Shown: piece by piece, positions 37,656-48,100 of the stretch
Layout: every line of letters starts with the position of its first letter
How positions within the stretch are numbered: position 1 is the stretch's first letter
Made by a program: the position numbers and the translations under genes
Assembly (NCBI GenBank): GCA_033439685.1
Contig: JAUEDM010000001.1
Location: 372,001-436,000, forward strand
Length of the DNA stretch: 64,000 nucleotides
Direction of reading: 5' to 3'
From: Apodospora peruviana
Taxonomy: Eukaryota > Ascomycota > Sordariomycetes > Sordariales > Lasiosphaeriaceae
The notes under the pieces: generated by a model
Seen by the model: only the letters and a program-made list of their open reading frames with translations
Database searches by the model: none
What the model was told of the DNA's origin: nothing

Positions 37656-39464
37656 ATGGAACTCAACTCGACATCAGTCCACCAGGTCATCCACCCAACG
37701 GCTGCCTTCTCGCGGTGTCCGCCCCAGGCCCCACCCCCTGACACCGTGGACGAGCCCACGTGGGCAGACTCACAGTTGAACCCAAAGAATCGAATCGACA
37801 GTCTCGACCCACTGGAGCACCCCTTCTGGAGAATTGACGGCTGTACTGGCCTAGGCACCCAGTACTATGCGATCCCTCTGTTCTTGGACAATGTGCCGCC
37901 ACTACGTTTTGACGTCTTCGTCCCGGAGGAGACGGCCAGCTCGCCACTCGTCCGCCAGCTCCTCGGCCTGAACGCGGCCTTTCACACAAAGGACGTCGTC
38001 CGAGTCCGCCGGCTTGGCATCTCCCGGCACATCCTCCGAGCACTGCAGATCTGGACCTCAGCTAGAGGCCATGGCGGTCCCGATTCTGTGTCTTGGATGT
38101 ACAATAATCTGCCGTTCGGTTCCCGCATCATATTCGAGAATCTCGATCTTGACGTGCGCAACATCAGAATCACCGTTGCGCCGACGTACTACGTCGAGAA
38201 ACAGCTGCTTAGCCTGGCAAAGTTAGATGTGGCCCTGGGCTTAGCACCGGAGCTCATTCCAGAGGCAATTGACATCTTCCAGTTGAGCATTGTTCAGCAA
38301 CTGCACGACAGCGTTTGCCTTGTTCGCATGAACAACGACAGAGGAGATGGAGCTGAAATCAGTGACCAGACACAGGACAGTTTGTGGATCTTCAAGGCTC
38401 TCACGAGCGGTACGAAATATCTGTTCAGTGAACTACGCAACCTTTTATTGATGGAACCGCATCCTCATGTAATTGCACACCCCAAATATATGGTCACCAA
38501 GTATTGCCGGTTTGGCGGTAAGACAGCTGTCGTTGGCTTCCTTCTCCCTTACCACTCAAGAGGCAGTCTTCGTGATACCTTACCAGTTCTGCGCATTCAT
38601 CAACAACTGGAACTCAAAACGCAGCTAAAGTGGGCATCACAGCTGGCATCGGCTGTTCTGCATGTTAGGGAGCGCGGTCATATGTTTTATCCTGATCTCC
38701 GCCTGGACAATATCGTCCTCTCAGATACGGGTGACGTAGTCATGGTCGACTTTGAGCAGCGTGGCGTGTGGTGCGAGTTTGCAGCACCCGAGGTTAATGC
38801 CCTCGAGTACACTCGCATCATAGCCACCGATGACGCTTGCGGTCAAGACATGGAGACGGCAATCCCGGATGAGATTCGAGACCACTTCGCGGCAATTCTG
38901 ACGCGTGAGCTTCCCCACTGGGAGGAACTGCAGGTCCCGGAAGACTATGCGCCTATGCCTCATGGCCATGTCAGCTACAACGTGCCCTGGCTATGCCTCT
39001 CCCCAACTGAGCAGGAAGCAGCCGAGGTGTACATGCTTGGGCGCGTGCTGTGGTGCATTTTTGAGGGCCAGAGTGCACCACAACAGGCCGCTGTCTGGCA
39101 GTCGTACCGCTGGGAGCCAGAGACTGAGTTCCCAGAGTATCGACGCACACCGTCCGAGCTTCGCGATCTGTTGGATAGCTGCACGAGGGGTAGGAGGGAA
39201 GTCTTGTCCAGCCTGATTATGAGACGAGGTAGCAAGCTGGTCTTGCGTGGTAGCAACGGTGGTGGAGCTGCAGAGGATGTTCTCGCAGCAGCCAGGGACT
39301 GGTGGAGCGTCGAGGTCAGGGCCGCAGAGGAGTTTTTGAAGATGCGACACAAGAAAAAAGCAAGCGGCGAGTGGAATGAGAACTACTATGGGCGACCCAG
39401 CTTGAGGGATGTAGTTAACCGGCTGGAGGAGTTTCGGAATAAAGTTGAGGAAAAGGTGTGCTGA
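37656..39464 (+). CDS. Divergent protein kinase-like protein, intronless, 602 aa
   Basis: Protein with a C-terminal kinase fold after about 240 N-terminal residues of unknown type. Key positions are all present: Lys247 (WIFK, beta3), Glu259 (alphaC), catalytic loop Tyr345-Pro-Asp347-LRLD-Asn352 in place of HRDLKxxN, Asp365-Phe-Glu367 in place of DFG, and AAPE at 376-379. Only nine residues separate DFE from APE, so there is almost no activation loop. The Asp, Asn and Lys suggest ATP binding remains possible; catalysis is an inference. Fungal accessory genomes hold many such kinases of unknown role. Start chosen at ATG 37656 in the good context CACCATGG. An alternative spliced start joining an upstream exon (37138-37386) to an acceptor at 37687 stays in frame but has no other support. 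A pex12 relic follows 22 nt after the stop. Confidence 0.83.
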   Translation: MELNSTSVHQVIHPTAAFSRCPPQAPPPDTVDEPTWADSQLNPKNRIDSLDPLEHPFWRIDGCTGLGTQYYAIPLFLDNVPPLRFDVFVPEETASSPLVRQLLGLNAAFHTKDVVRVRRLGISRHILRALQIWTSARGHGGPDSVSWMYNNLPFGSRIIFENLDLDVRNIRITVAPTYYVEKQLLSLAKLDVALGLAPELIPEAIDIFQLSIVQQLHDSVCLVRMNNDRGDGAEISDQTQDSLWIFKALTSGTKYLFSELRNLLLMEPHPHVIAHPKYMVTKYCRFGGKTAVVGFLLPYHSRGSLRDTLPVLRIHQQLELKTQLKWASQLASAVLHVRERGHMFYPDLRLDNIVLSDTGDVVMVDFEQRGVWCEFAAPEVNALEYTRIIATDDACGQDMETAIPDEIRDHFAAILTRELPHWEELQVPEDYAPMPHGHVSYNVPWLCLSPTEQEAAEVYMLGRVLWCIFEGQSAPQQAAVWQSYRWEPETEFPEYRRTPSELRDLLDSCTRGRREVLSSLIMRRGSKLVLRGSNGGGAAEDVLAAARDWWSVEVRAAEEFLKMRHKKKASGEWNENYYGRPSLRDVVNRLEEFRNKVEEKVC

Positions 39465-39486
39465 GGGAAATGACTGTCTAGTATTA

Positions 39487-39684
39487 ATGAAGGTCTGGAG
39501 TCCCATCTGCAAAGACGACATCACCACGCCTACCGCGTGCCAGACCGGCGTCGTGTACTGCTATACCTGCATCTACAAGTGTATCACAAAGACCCATCCG
39601 CGCCATAAGCGGTTCATGGCAGACGCAACCAAGGTCGGTAAGTGGGAGAGCGGCGAGGGGAGGTGTGCCGTTACTGGACGGTAG
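39487..39684 (+). pseudogene. Relic of the C-terminal RING region of peroxin-12
   Basis: The frame encodes about 65 residues that match the end of fungal Pex12, a peroxisomal-membrane RING ubiquitin ligase subunit: SPICKDDITTPTACQTG, VYCYTCIYK and GRCAVTGR. The rest of the gene (membrane domain and N-terminus) is absent. The first RING cysteine is serine here (SPIC for CPIC) and the frame stops right after CAVTGR, where family members continue about 15 residues. Beyond the TAG the same frame reads a faded GLLESTGL, like the usual tail. This is therefore a broken duplicate fragment, not the working gene. It begins 22 nt after the kinase stop, so it may be transcribed in that gene's 3' UTR. Confidence 0.75.
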
Positions 39685-40241
39685 GGTCTGCTCGAGTCGA
39701 CCGGATTAGTGATGGGAGGACGCGCGAATTGGTGAAGGGTGGCTATAATACGTTTCCAAGTTGCGTGTGTACTAGCATGAACGGTCAGCTTGTGTGGTTT
39801 AATACCCAAGGTGGTTAGGGGAAGTAGATACGCAGAGAGATACCTAGGTAGTTAAAAGCATGTTTAATATATTTTGATATGTTGTTCGTATTTCTAACAC
39901 CATAGCTTTCTACGTTGCTCGCTTCATACATGTCATTATCACAATGCGTCTTTCAGGTATCCTTTGCCACATGGAGGTCGCACTGATGAAACACGGCAGG
40001 TCTCTGTAGCTTTAGGTTCGGTAGACATAGCTTGTGGTAGGTCAAATGTAGTTCTTGTCTTGGTCGTCCTAAACGGTTGCTACGCCTCTAGATATTGAGG
40101 ATATCAGTTCATACTTGTTCATAGCTCGTGACAACCGCCATCTTAACCTTCTTCCATCTCAACTCCAGCGCGACCACCCAGTCGCCCATCGCAATGGTAG
40201 GTAAGGCCAATCCACCAGGCGTATACTTTAATTAATGATAT
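39685..40241. other. Intergenic region upstream of the Pol III unit
   Basis: Contains an exact TACCTAGGTA at 39841-39850. AT-rich sequence (TTAATTAATGA, 40228-40238) lies just ahead of the Pol III unit and could act as an upstream TATA-like element. No gene seen. Confidence 0.45.
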
Positions 40242-40484
40242 GGCTCGGTGGTGCAATTGTTAGTACATCTCCTGCGCAACAAGTGGCCCCGCCTCTGCAG
40301 AGGTGTCCGTTCAGATCGCGCCAGGAGCGAAGGTCACCGGACCTAAACAAATATTTCGACACATAACGACAACCTATTAGTATCTTTCGGCACCCCAGAG
40401 CTCCGGTACAAGCTGTTTGAAGCGTCGTGGGTCAGCTCTTCGAGCTGTGATATCCCGGTTCGAGTCCGGGTCGAGCTACTTTTC
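40242..40484 (+). ncRNA. Candidate structured Pol III RNA with tRNA-like ends, about 240 nt
   Basis: A perfect A-box (TGGTGCAATTG, 40249-40259) and a perfect B-box (GGTTCGAGTCC, 40458-40468) lie about 200 nt apart, followed by TTTT C TTTT (40480-40488). The ends fold like the top half of a tRNA: 40242-40248 (GGCTCGG) pairs with 40471-40477 (TCGAGCT, two G-U), a D-like arm is GTGC/GTAC (40251-40266), and a T-arm is CCCGG-TTCGAGT-CCGGG (40454-40470). Instead of an anticodon arm there is a large insert with its own helices: CTCCTG/CAGGAG (40269-40274 with 40322-40327), the hairpin CCTCTGCAGAGG (40292-40303), and CAGCT/AGCTG around CTTCG (40433-40447). It does not fold as an intron-containing tRNA, because no anticodon stem can be formed from the flanks. 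It could be SRP, RNase P or MRP RNA, a decayed tRNA with an insertion, or something new; I could not match conserved motifs of the known families. Confidence 0.45.
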
Positions 40485-40816
40485 TTTTCGGCCACCCGTT
40501 ACGGGTTAGATATAAATGTATTCTCTTGTCCAGACCAGGGCTTGGCGAGGACGGGCGACACTAATGTCTTAAATCCCGGCAGTGGCGTACAATGACCACA
40601 CTCTTTTTTTTATTACACAAAAAAAAAGAAAAGGTCGGCTCACCAAGACGTCGCGTATTAATCAGCCACAGACGCGACACTGCTACGCGGTCGTCGCGGG
40701 CATGGCGACTACCTGCTCCTCCCAGACGATATCATCAACTCCAACTTCACCCTGCTCTCTGCTACATCTCCTTATTGAGGATATCTCCCTACCAGTTCTC
40801 TATTAATTCTACAGTC
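40485..40816. other. Spacer between the Pol III unit and the HNH relic
   Basis: A T-run and A-run (40605-40629) sit about 190 nt ahead of the HNH relic. It may include the relic's old promoter. No separate gene seen. Confidence 0.4.
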
Positions 40817-42170
40817 ATGTCCTCAGCAGCTGCCGGTAGCGGCGCACCGCAGATTCCCCAGAGAACTTCCAGCAAACGGGGCGGAGAAGATCTTGAGCGC
40901 GCCTACAAACGCTCGAAGCGCAAAGTTACAAAGAAGATGATGAGTTTCAATCCAACGACTGCCCAGGATGCTCATTATTGGTCTGCGGACGCTCTACACT
41001 ATAAGGGCGTGGTGACGGAGGCTGGCGATAAAAAATGGAAAGCCAAAGAGGAGGGATCAGACGCAACAAGCGGTAGACAAGCCAAGAGGCACGCCGCCGC
41101 CTTCTCCAGCAGATCACAGCGGCTTCGTACCAACAAAATTTATACAATGACCTAGTCGCCCTTCTCACGCCCAAACACTCCACGCTCACTACCGGTACCC
41201 AGTCCCCAGCGCCTGGTTCCAGGTGGCATTTACGAAGAGCCAGATCGGCATCTGCGCCAGCAAGGACTTGTTTGGCCGACCTTCTCGGTCGGAGCAGTCC
41301 AAGTTTCGCAAGAACTTGATCCAGTCGTATAGGGCGGCCAAGACGGCGCACGGCAACTCTACTGTGGCCATTTATGACACCGCAACGGGGCAATACCGTC
41401 AAGACACGAGCATCACGGCTTACCGACTCATCCCGTACAAGCTCAATCAGGAAATCTGGCTTCATTTTTTTTTTACGTTACCAAAGACATGGAGGAAGAG
41501 CTGAACACTGCAAATAATGGCCTCCTGCTCCATACCAAGGTCAAAAACGCACTTGATGATGGCGCCATCGCCATCGTCCCGGACCTGCCAGACGACGAGG
41601 CCGATTCGATCGAGGCGTGGTCGATGTCTACTCCCAAGACTTACCGGTGGAAAGTGACTGACAGAGACGCTCGATCACTCGACGAGTCAATCAACCCAGA
41701 TCCGACCCAGTGCCCCCCCAGCACCAATGACGATCAGAGAATTGGATAACCGACCTCTATTCTCCAAGCGCGATGAGCGTCTCAACAAAGCATACATTTC
41801 TTTTCTGTATGAGATTGCGTAGCTGAGGTTGGCTTGGCGGCGTGATTACCTCAGAGATCCCGCCGCGAAAATTCTCCCCCATTTTCAGCTGGGAAAGGGA
41901 TTTTTGGGAAGCCACGACGACAAATACGAGAATCCAGACGCGATTTGGGTCCTTCTTGCAAAGTTTATTGAGGCCCAGACATCGATGGATGAAGACCGAG
42001 GGGATACACAGGGGAAGAAACCACCTCTAAATCACCAGACAGATCGCCGTTCAACTTCAGATGGGAAAAGGACACACGATGACGAGATCGGAATTATGCG
42101 ACTTGAACAAGCCTTTAAAACGAGCAGAGCGACAGGTCATACGGGGAGAGCAACGGGTCATCGAAATATC
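40817..42170 (+). pseudogene. Decayed HNH-nuclease-like gene (HNH_2 type)
   Basis: Four stretches in different frames together resemble a fungal HNH_2-type protein. 40817-41130 gives the basic N-terminus and then continues, shifted, as NLYNDLVALL. About 41200-41465 gives KDLFGRPSR..FRKNLIQSYRA and the ITAYRLIPYK block. About 41478-41720 gives MEEELN..NGLLLHTKVKNALD and IVPDLPDD. About 41740-42170 gives RPLFSKRDERLN. Frame changes occur near 41125, near 41200, in a ten-T run at 41465-41474 and near 41713-41740 (a seven-C run). A TAG at 41820-41822 interrupts the last part. The first HNH His expected in the IxAAH motif reads Arg. Several independent lesions make this a pseudogene rather than a spliced gene. 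Active relatives are of unknown function, often in accessory regions. Confidence 0.75.
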
Positions 42171-42173
42171 TAG

Positions 42174-45100
42174 GTAGGTGTCCGAAATTGTTTACCCATC
42201 AATACCATAGTTATCCCACCACAAGACAAGTACCTAACCTGGTGATCCCTAGATTGATTGATTCTCGAAACGAAAAACGTATTTCTCGACTTGCTCACGA
42301 GTAGACTTCGTGTACCCCCTCATCTTCTCCAACGACTCCTTTTCAGACTCATCAAAGGTCAATGACAACAAAGCCCGTTTGCTCCCTGTCCGACAGAAAT
42401 TTACCAACTTGGTATTCGAGGCCGGACTTTTTCACAATGGATCGGCAATTCATTTTACGTTCATGCCTACTATTCAGACCCAGAAATTTCCACAGGTTCA
42501 TGAGCCCGGAGCCGCTGGTTATAGCTGGCTGGCCTTGGGGCGGTGTTGCTGCTGTATATATACTTGTACTGATATGGACTTTGGGGGCATATGGAATAGG
42601 CGCTGGCGCACTTGGAGGAACGGAGTTTTGGGTTTGTTTTTACGGATATACAGGTGGATAAGAAATGTCGAGCCAAATCTGCTCTATATAATTACTAATT
42701 GATCATGGGAATGCTCCAACACATATATGCCTGAGTCTGTTGGAATGAAAGAACTAGAGTGACCAACCCGCTTGTATGTGTGCTATCAAAGCAAAAGAAA
42801 TGTAAGTCTGGGCCTGAATAATTACGAAGTCTGTCTGTCTGCCTCACCGCCGTCGGTTATACGTCATTATGCACGTGAGTACGACTTAGGGACGATATCT
42901 CGGCCGCTCATAGATCTACTTCCGGCGAGACAATTCCCATCTGTCGCTGCCTAGCATTGAAAGGCATACAACTCTGCATATTAAAAGTAATGCTTCAGAC
43001 ATAGGATGTTTTCTCGTCTAGGTCAGGGCCTTCTTTGGCAAGTCGCGACACTAAGTCCAAGGTTATCAATCCCTCCAGAGGTGATCAACTACTACTCCAC
43101 ACATACCCTAGATGCCGCGATATAGAAAAAGAAGCAGTCCTTTGGATGTGTCAATCTGGTCTGTAACAACTTACGATGGTCAAGGAATTCTCTAACGAAT
43201 TTACCTAGGTAAGCAGCTCAGAAGATGCCGGACTGAGCGTGTGTTCGCAAAGCAAGCTAAAGTAAAGCAAAGGCAAGCCAGGCAAGCAAAAGATGGTCCC
43301 AAAGTACCCGCTCACCACGATATCCTGTTGACACTCCAGTCCGTAGCCAGGTACCTAAGTAGCTCTCATGCTCACTCACTCACGAGCGACGAGACAGATC
43401 CAGAATCACAACACCGGTTCCCCTAACTAGGTACCGAACCCTAGCGGGTGTCACGTCTCTCTTCAAATTCCATATAGTCCCCCTGTAATCTGGATCTTTG
43501 GATCTTTTCCCTCTGGTCTGTACCTAGGTAGGTATGTCTGCCACAGAAGTAAGTCATGGACCGACCCAACCCCCTCTACATTTCTTCTCGTTACCTTGCC
43601 TACAAGATACTGAATGTAGCGGTCAAGCAAAACAGCAGCAGCAGCAGCAGGAAAGGTGTGGTAGCCAGCCTACACAACCGGTTGCGAGTGAATTGCAATA
43701 CTTACCATGCCTTGCTTTGCTCCTATGTCACTCCTCGACCTGGTCCGCGACAAAAGTTGTAGGACGCTATAATATCGGTAAAGGACTCACTCGACTGAAG
43801 CAAGCTAGCAAGTCAAGCAAAGTCAAGCAACAAAGGTCTGGACCCGGACAACCGTGAAAAAACGATATCTGGATCTTCGATATGGTCCGCGGCAGAAGCT
43901 GTGAGACGCTACAGTATCACTGAAGCAAACTAGCAAGTCAAGCAAACCAGATCTGGACCCGAACAACGCCACTCATCAGAGAACGGACGATACCCTCTTC
44001 TCACCACTGCTGGTGCCGCCGTCCCGTCTCGTCCCAACAATTATCAATTGCCGTGTATCATAATAGACAAAAGTCAGTCTTATTTGGACAACGTTACACC
44101 AGCGCAACCTCTACCATATTGTCGGTCTGCCAGGTACTACTATCCAGGTTAGGGCTTTCCCATTGCTTTTTCTGGGAACGGGTCATAGATTAATAGTAAT
44201 AAAGACAACCTGTATCGATCGACATATAATGAATATCAGACGGTTCAGTTTACCAGAAACATAACAACTGTGGTTCACTCACTCACTGCTTGGTCGGTGT
44301 GTCGCCAACATTGTTGTATGCCTGCCTACCGCGGTCTGTGCCTGCCCAGCCAGCATCTTGTCTGTCTGTCTATTTCCATCCATCCGCTCAAATTTTTTGT
44401 ACTTCCGAGATTAATACACAACGAATAGATAGACGGAGTGACGGGAAATAATGTCAGTCGCGTAACAGTGTGGTGTGCAATCGCCGCTACCACAACACGT
44501 CTTTATTCTCCGCAATGCCATGCTTTCTTTGCTTGGTTGCCCCATAACCCCCATCGCGTTGGTTGATGGTTCTTGTTTGGGGTCGCATTTTGAACTCCCT
44601 GGTCAGGTGGATAACCTTTATTAGCCTGATTCCGGGGAAGTTGTCAATGCAGGAACCAAAAATGCAACAGGAACAAAACGCGTCACGTCAGCTCTAGGTA
44701 GCTAGGGACAAGCAATTTGGCAACTTGGCAAGTATAACCGTAGGTAGCAGACTGATGACTGTGGGGTAGCACTAATGTACTGTAAAGGTGGGAATATGCA
44801 GTAAGCATTTTTTGGGCCCGGCAGGGGAAGAGAACGGAAAAAGGGGTTGGAGAGAAAGTGAGAGGCTGAAAGGGAGTTGGACGATATCAAAATATCACGG
44901 CGGTGACATACAGACTCACAAGAATCCTAGTAAGAACATGCCATACGGTGCAGGTGGTACTTTCGTGTAAGTGATAGCGGCTAACAGCCGTTGACCAACG
45001 GGGTATTCATTGACATAAGAAAAAGCAAAGACCTTTTTCCCGGATGAAGCATCCGACGAGAAACTTGACAGCGGCACATCGGTACCACGCAATTGCTCAA

Positions 45101-48100
45101 TCGAGGCCCGTTTCTTCCTAGACTAGTCTCTCCACAAAGTCGAACTCTTTAGCGTTGTTGTTGATAATCGGAACCAAACTTCTCTCCCCCTCTTTCACAT
45201 TTGTTCAAGCAGTGTTGTTGAGTCGCGTGGTAGCATATCAGTAGACTGCTTTCTCTTGTCGTTTCAGATCTGAACCGCATTAGGACAAGACGACGAATGG
45301 AACCAGTGTTGATGACCAGTCGAAAGCGACCTCTGGATGCAGCGTCGATGTGATGTCTTCTGCAGTCGGCATTTCGGAACGCAAGACAAATGATCTCTGT
45401 ATGCGATGTCGTTGCAGATGATGATAACGATGATGATCGTTTGGCGATGGGTGGGTGGTATGCGTTTCCGTACTAGTTTGCGACTTGCTTCAAGTGCGCG
45501 CGGGATGGTTGCACATTGCGCCCTCCAGCACAGTATATCTCATGAAACCACGAAACGGTCGAGATCAAATACATGCTCTATGGTTTAACACAATTGTCGA
45601 CGTGCTTACTGCAGCACGTGTGCAGGTAATGCAGTCAAGCAACGAAGTTGTACACATGGATTCCTGGAGCCGTGATCCCAAGTTTGAAGCTCTTGGTCAC
45701 TCTGCATGCCAGGTGAAGAAGGACCGATTCTTCAGACCGACGTCGATGATCCCCCAAAACCTGCTTAGGGATTCCAGGTCGAATGGCGGACAGTGCAACA
45801 AGCCCAAGTCAGTTATCAAGTAAAAAGCAATATCAGATCTGGTGGCGTCCGTCTGCTGGGATGTCATAACCTTTTACGGCTTAGTGGTCCAGGCTAGGAA
45901 GGTGAACAAAAACAAAAGTAAAGAAGTAAAAAGTAAAGAAAAGGAAACTTCGATAGCCTTACACTGCTCCGTGCACGATTACCAGAACGATGGTTTATCT
46001 TTCCGTTCGTAGCAGACCTTCCCTTTCGGGCAACTCTCCGCAGTCTTGCGTCGTGACAGAAGTACTCTGCTGCGCACCACCACGGTTTCGTTCAACACGC
46101 TTCTTGCTGGGACAGTGCGGCCATCAAGAGCAAGGGGAAAGCATCTCCAGGATCCCAGAAGCAGAGCGTTCGTCCGGGAGTTGGTTGAGGGGAGGCTGGG
46201 GTGATGTCTTTTTTTCTCGCTCTTGAAACTCTTGAGCTGCATATACGGAAGCAGACTCCGTACCAAGAGTCGACGTTGCACAAGACGGACGTTCGACGTT
46301 GGTGTACGGAATAGTTTATTTCCCCAGTTCTCACCAGCGTGGACCCGCGCAAGAAAAGGGGTCCTACTCCGGCTTGGCGATGAAAAATACCCTGGATTCT
46401 TTTTCACGGAGGTCGAGCCGAAAACCGTTAGCGACATCCGTTCCGCAGGTCGTGCGGTCAATGGGAACCAAATTGCGTACCCATGCTCGGGATCCATGAT
46501 GGTGTCGGTGCCAGCCCGGCGGAGATGACTTAAATGCGTGCATGGGAAATTCCTCTCGACGCCTGCAATCTTGGAGTAATCGTGCATTTTTTCTCGCTTT
46601 CATCATGTTATCAGCGCACCTCCTTAGGGAGTGCCATTGACGACAAAGAAACACGTCCACTTTCCACACCAGCGGCCGCCGCCATGTACAGCAGAAATGT
46701 GAAAGATATCTCCCGTCCGTGCGAGGTTGCGAGCTTCCATCGTGCCCGACGACCCTAGTAGACCGACGCTGCATTGCAACACTCCAGCCATCTATCCGTT
46801 GCACAGAGTTTTTCGTCAGTGCAGGCGAACACAGTCTGGAAGCCCGGCAGAGTAGTTTTGCGAGTCTGGGCAGATTGATCGCTGGGAATATGTGATATTG
46901 TAATGTTCCATCATGATACATTGCACTTTAGGAGTTGGTCGAGCTCTCGGTGCCACCCTTGGACTGGATCCTTCTGGGGAAACTGAGCGATCGAGATCGA
47001 GGACCATGTCGATCGATGAGCGATAACAGAAAGCATTTGGCACAGTACGGGTTATAACCGCACAGACAAACTTCAGGCCATGGTAGACTGCAGGAAAACA
47101 TCTGCTTTGGCTGCCCACGTTTTTGACACTTCTTCGTGCGGAATCTGAGCGCGGGGAACAGGGCGCTTTTGACAAGACACCAAAGACCGGTGGCGTTCCG
47201 TCTTGTCACGCAGCATGCTGCCGTTTATGGCAAGTAAAAATAAACCGACCAACCAGGTGCCCGGAGCTGCTGCAGACTGGTCGCCGAATTGATCCCGAGC
47301 CCGTGCGGGCTTGCAGCCGTTTTCCAGGGGCATTCTTCGATGAACGTTCTGGAAACCGCGTTTTCTGGGCTGGGGCTTGGCTCAGGAAATTGTTGGAATT
47401 TGGGCGTGTGGTGTCACGGAGACACGGCAGTAACCGTCCTAATCAGTCACGAGCTCGAGGCTCGAGCTTCTGCCATTCTTCTGATACATCCTCGAGAAGT
47501 ATTGTGAGTTTCGTGATTTTACGAGCTCGCGTGCGACGTCGCAAAGCTGGTAGAGGAAGCGGATTGGTATGCAATGCAGTGAGATCGGGACTTGCGTTCG
47601 GCTCTTTGCGTGAGGTTACATTTCCGTGGATGTCAGGCCAAAGATATCGAGCGTCGAACGCGAACCAACTTCCAGACCACTTCTTGGGTTCCAAGACATG
47701 ATGCTCTGTTGAACACTTGCATTCTGCCTTCAGCTTCGTGTTTACTCACGGCCTGTTGGAATGTTTCAGGTCGCCCGGGGGATGAGAATGGAGGAGGAAG
47801 CCACCTTTGTTCGTCTCGGTGAAGGATTCGCGGTAGCGCGGCTTTTCGGTCTCGATACGTCGTGTCCTGTACTAGAGCATTACCGGTATTTTGACGTCCT
47901 GCTGGCTTCTTCATCGTCCATATAATAATGCCGCGTATCCAGCACTTGCTGATAAGATATCTTGCGGAAGGGCTGCGGCACAGGCGTCACAGCGTCCCAA
48001 GCACCCGGGACGTTATCTGAGCCAGTTTGTGCTGTGATATTTTCGGTGGTGGCTGCTCCCGGGTACATATCCGTATCAGGGAATTCCTGACGGGCCGATT

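Noticed and set aside
40242..40478. Interpretation of the Pol III unit as an ordinary tRNA with a long intron
   Set aside because: The bases flanking any intron at position 37/38 (TCTCC and GCTGT) do not pair, so no anticodon stem exists.
42362..42661. Short open frame with one hydrophobic stretch
   Set aside because: A single possible membrane helix without homology or gene structure is not enough to call a gene.
47123..47701. 192-residue open frame on the plus strand
   Set aside because: No recognisable domain, and overlapped by opposite-strand frames of similar quality.
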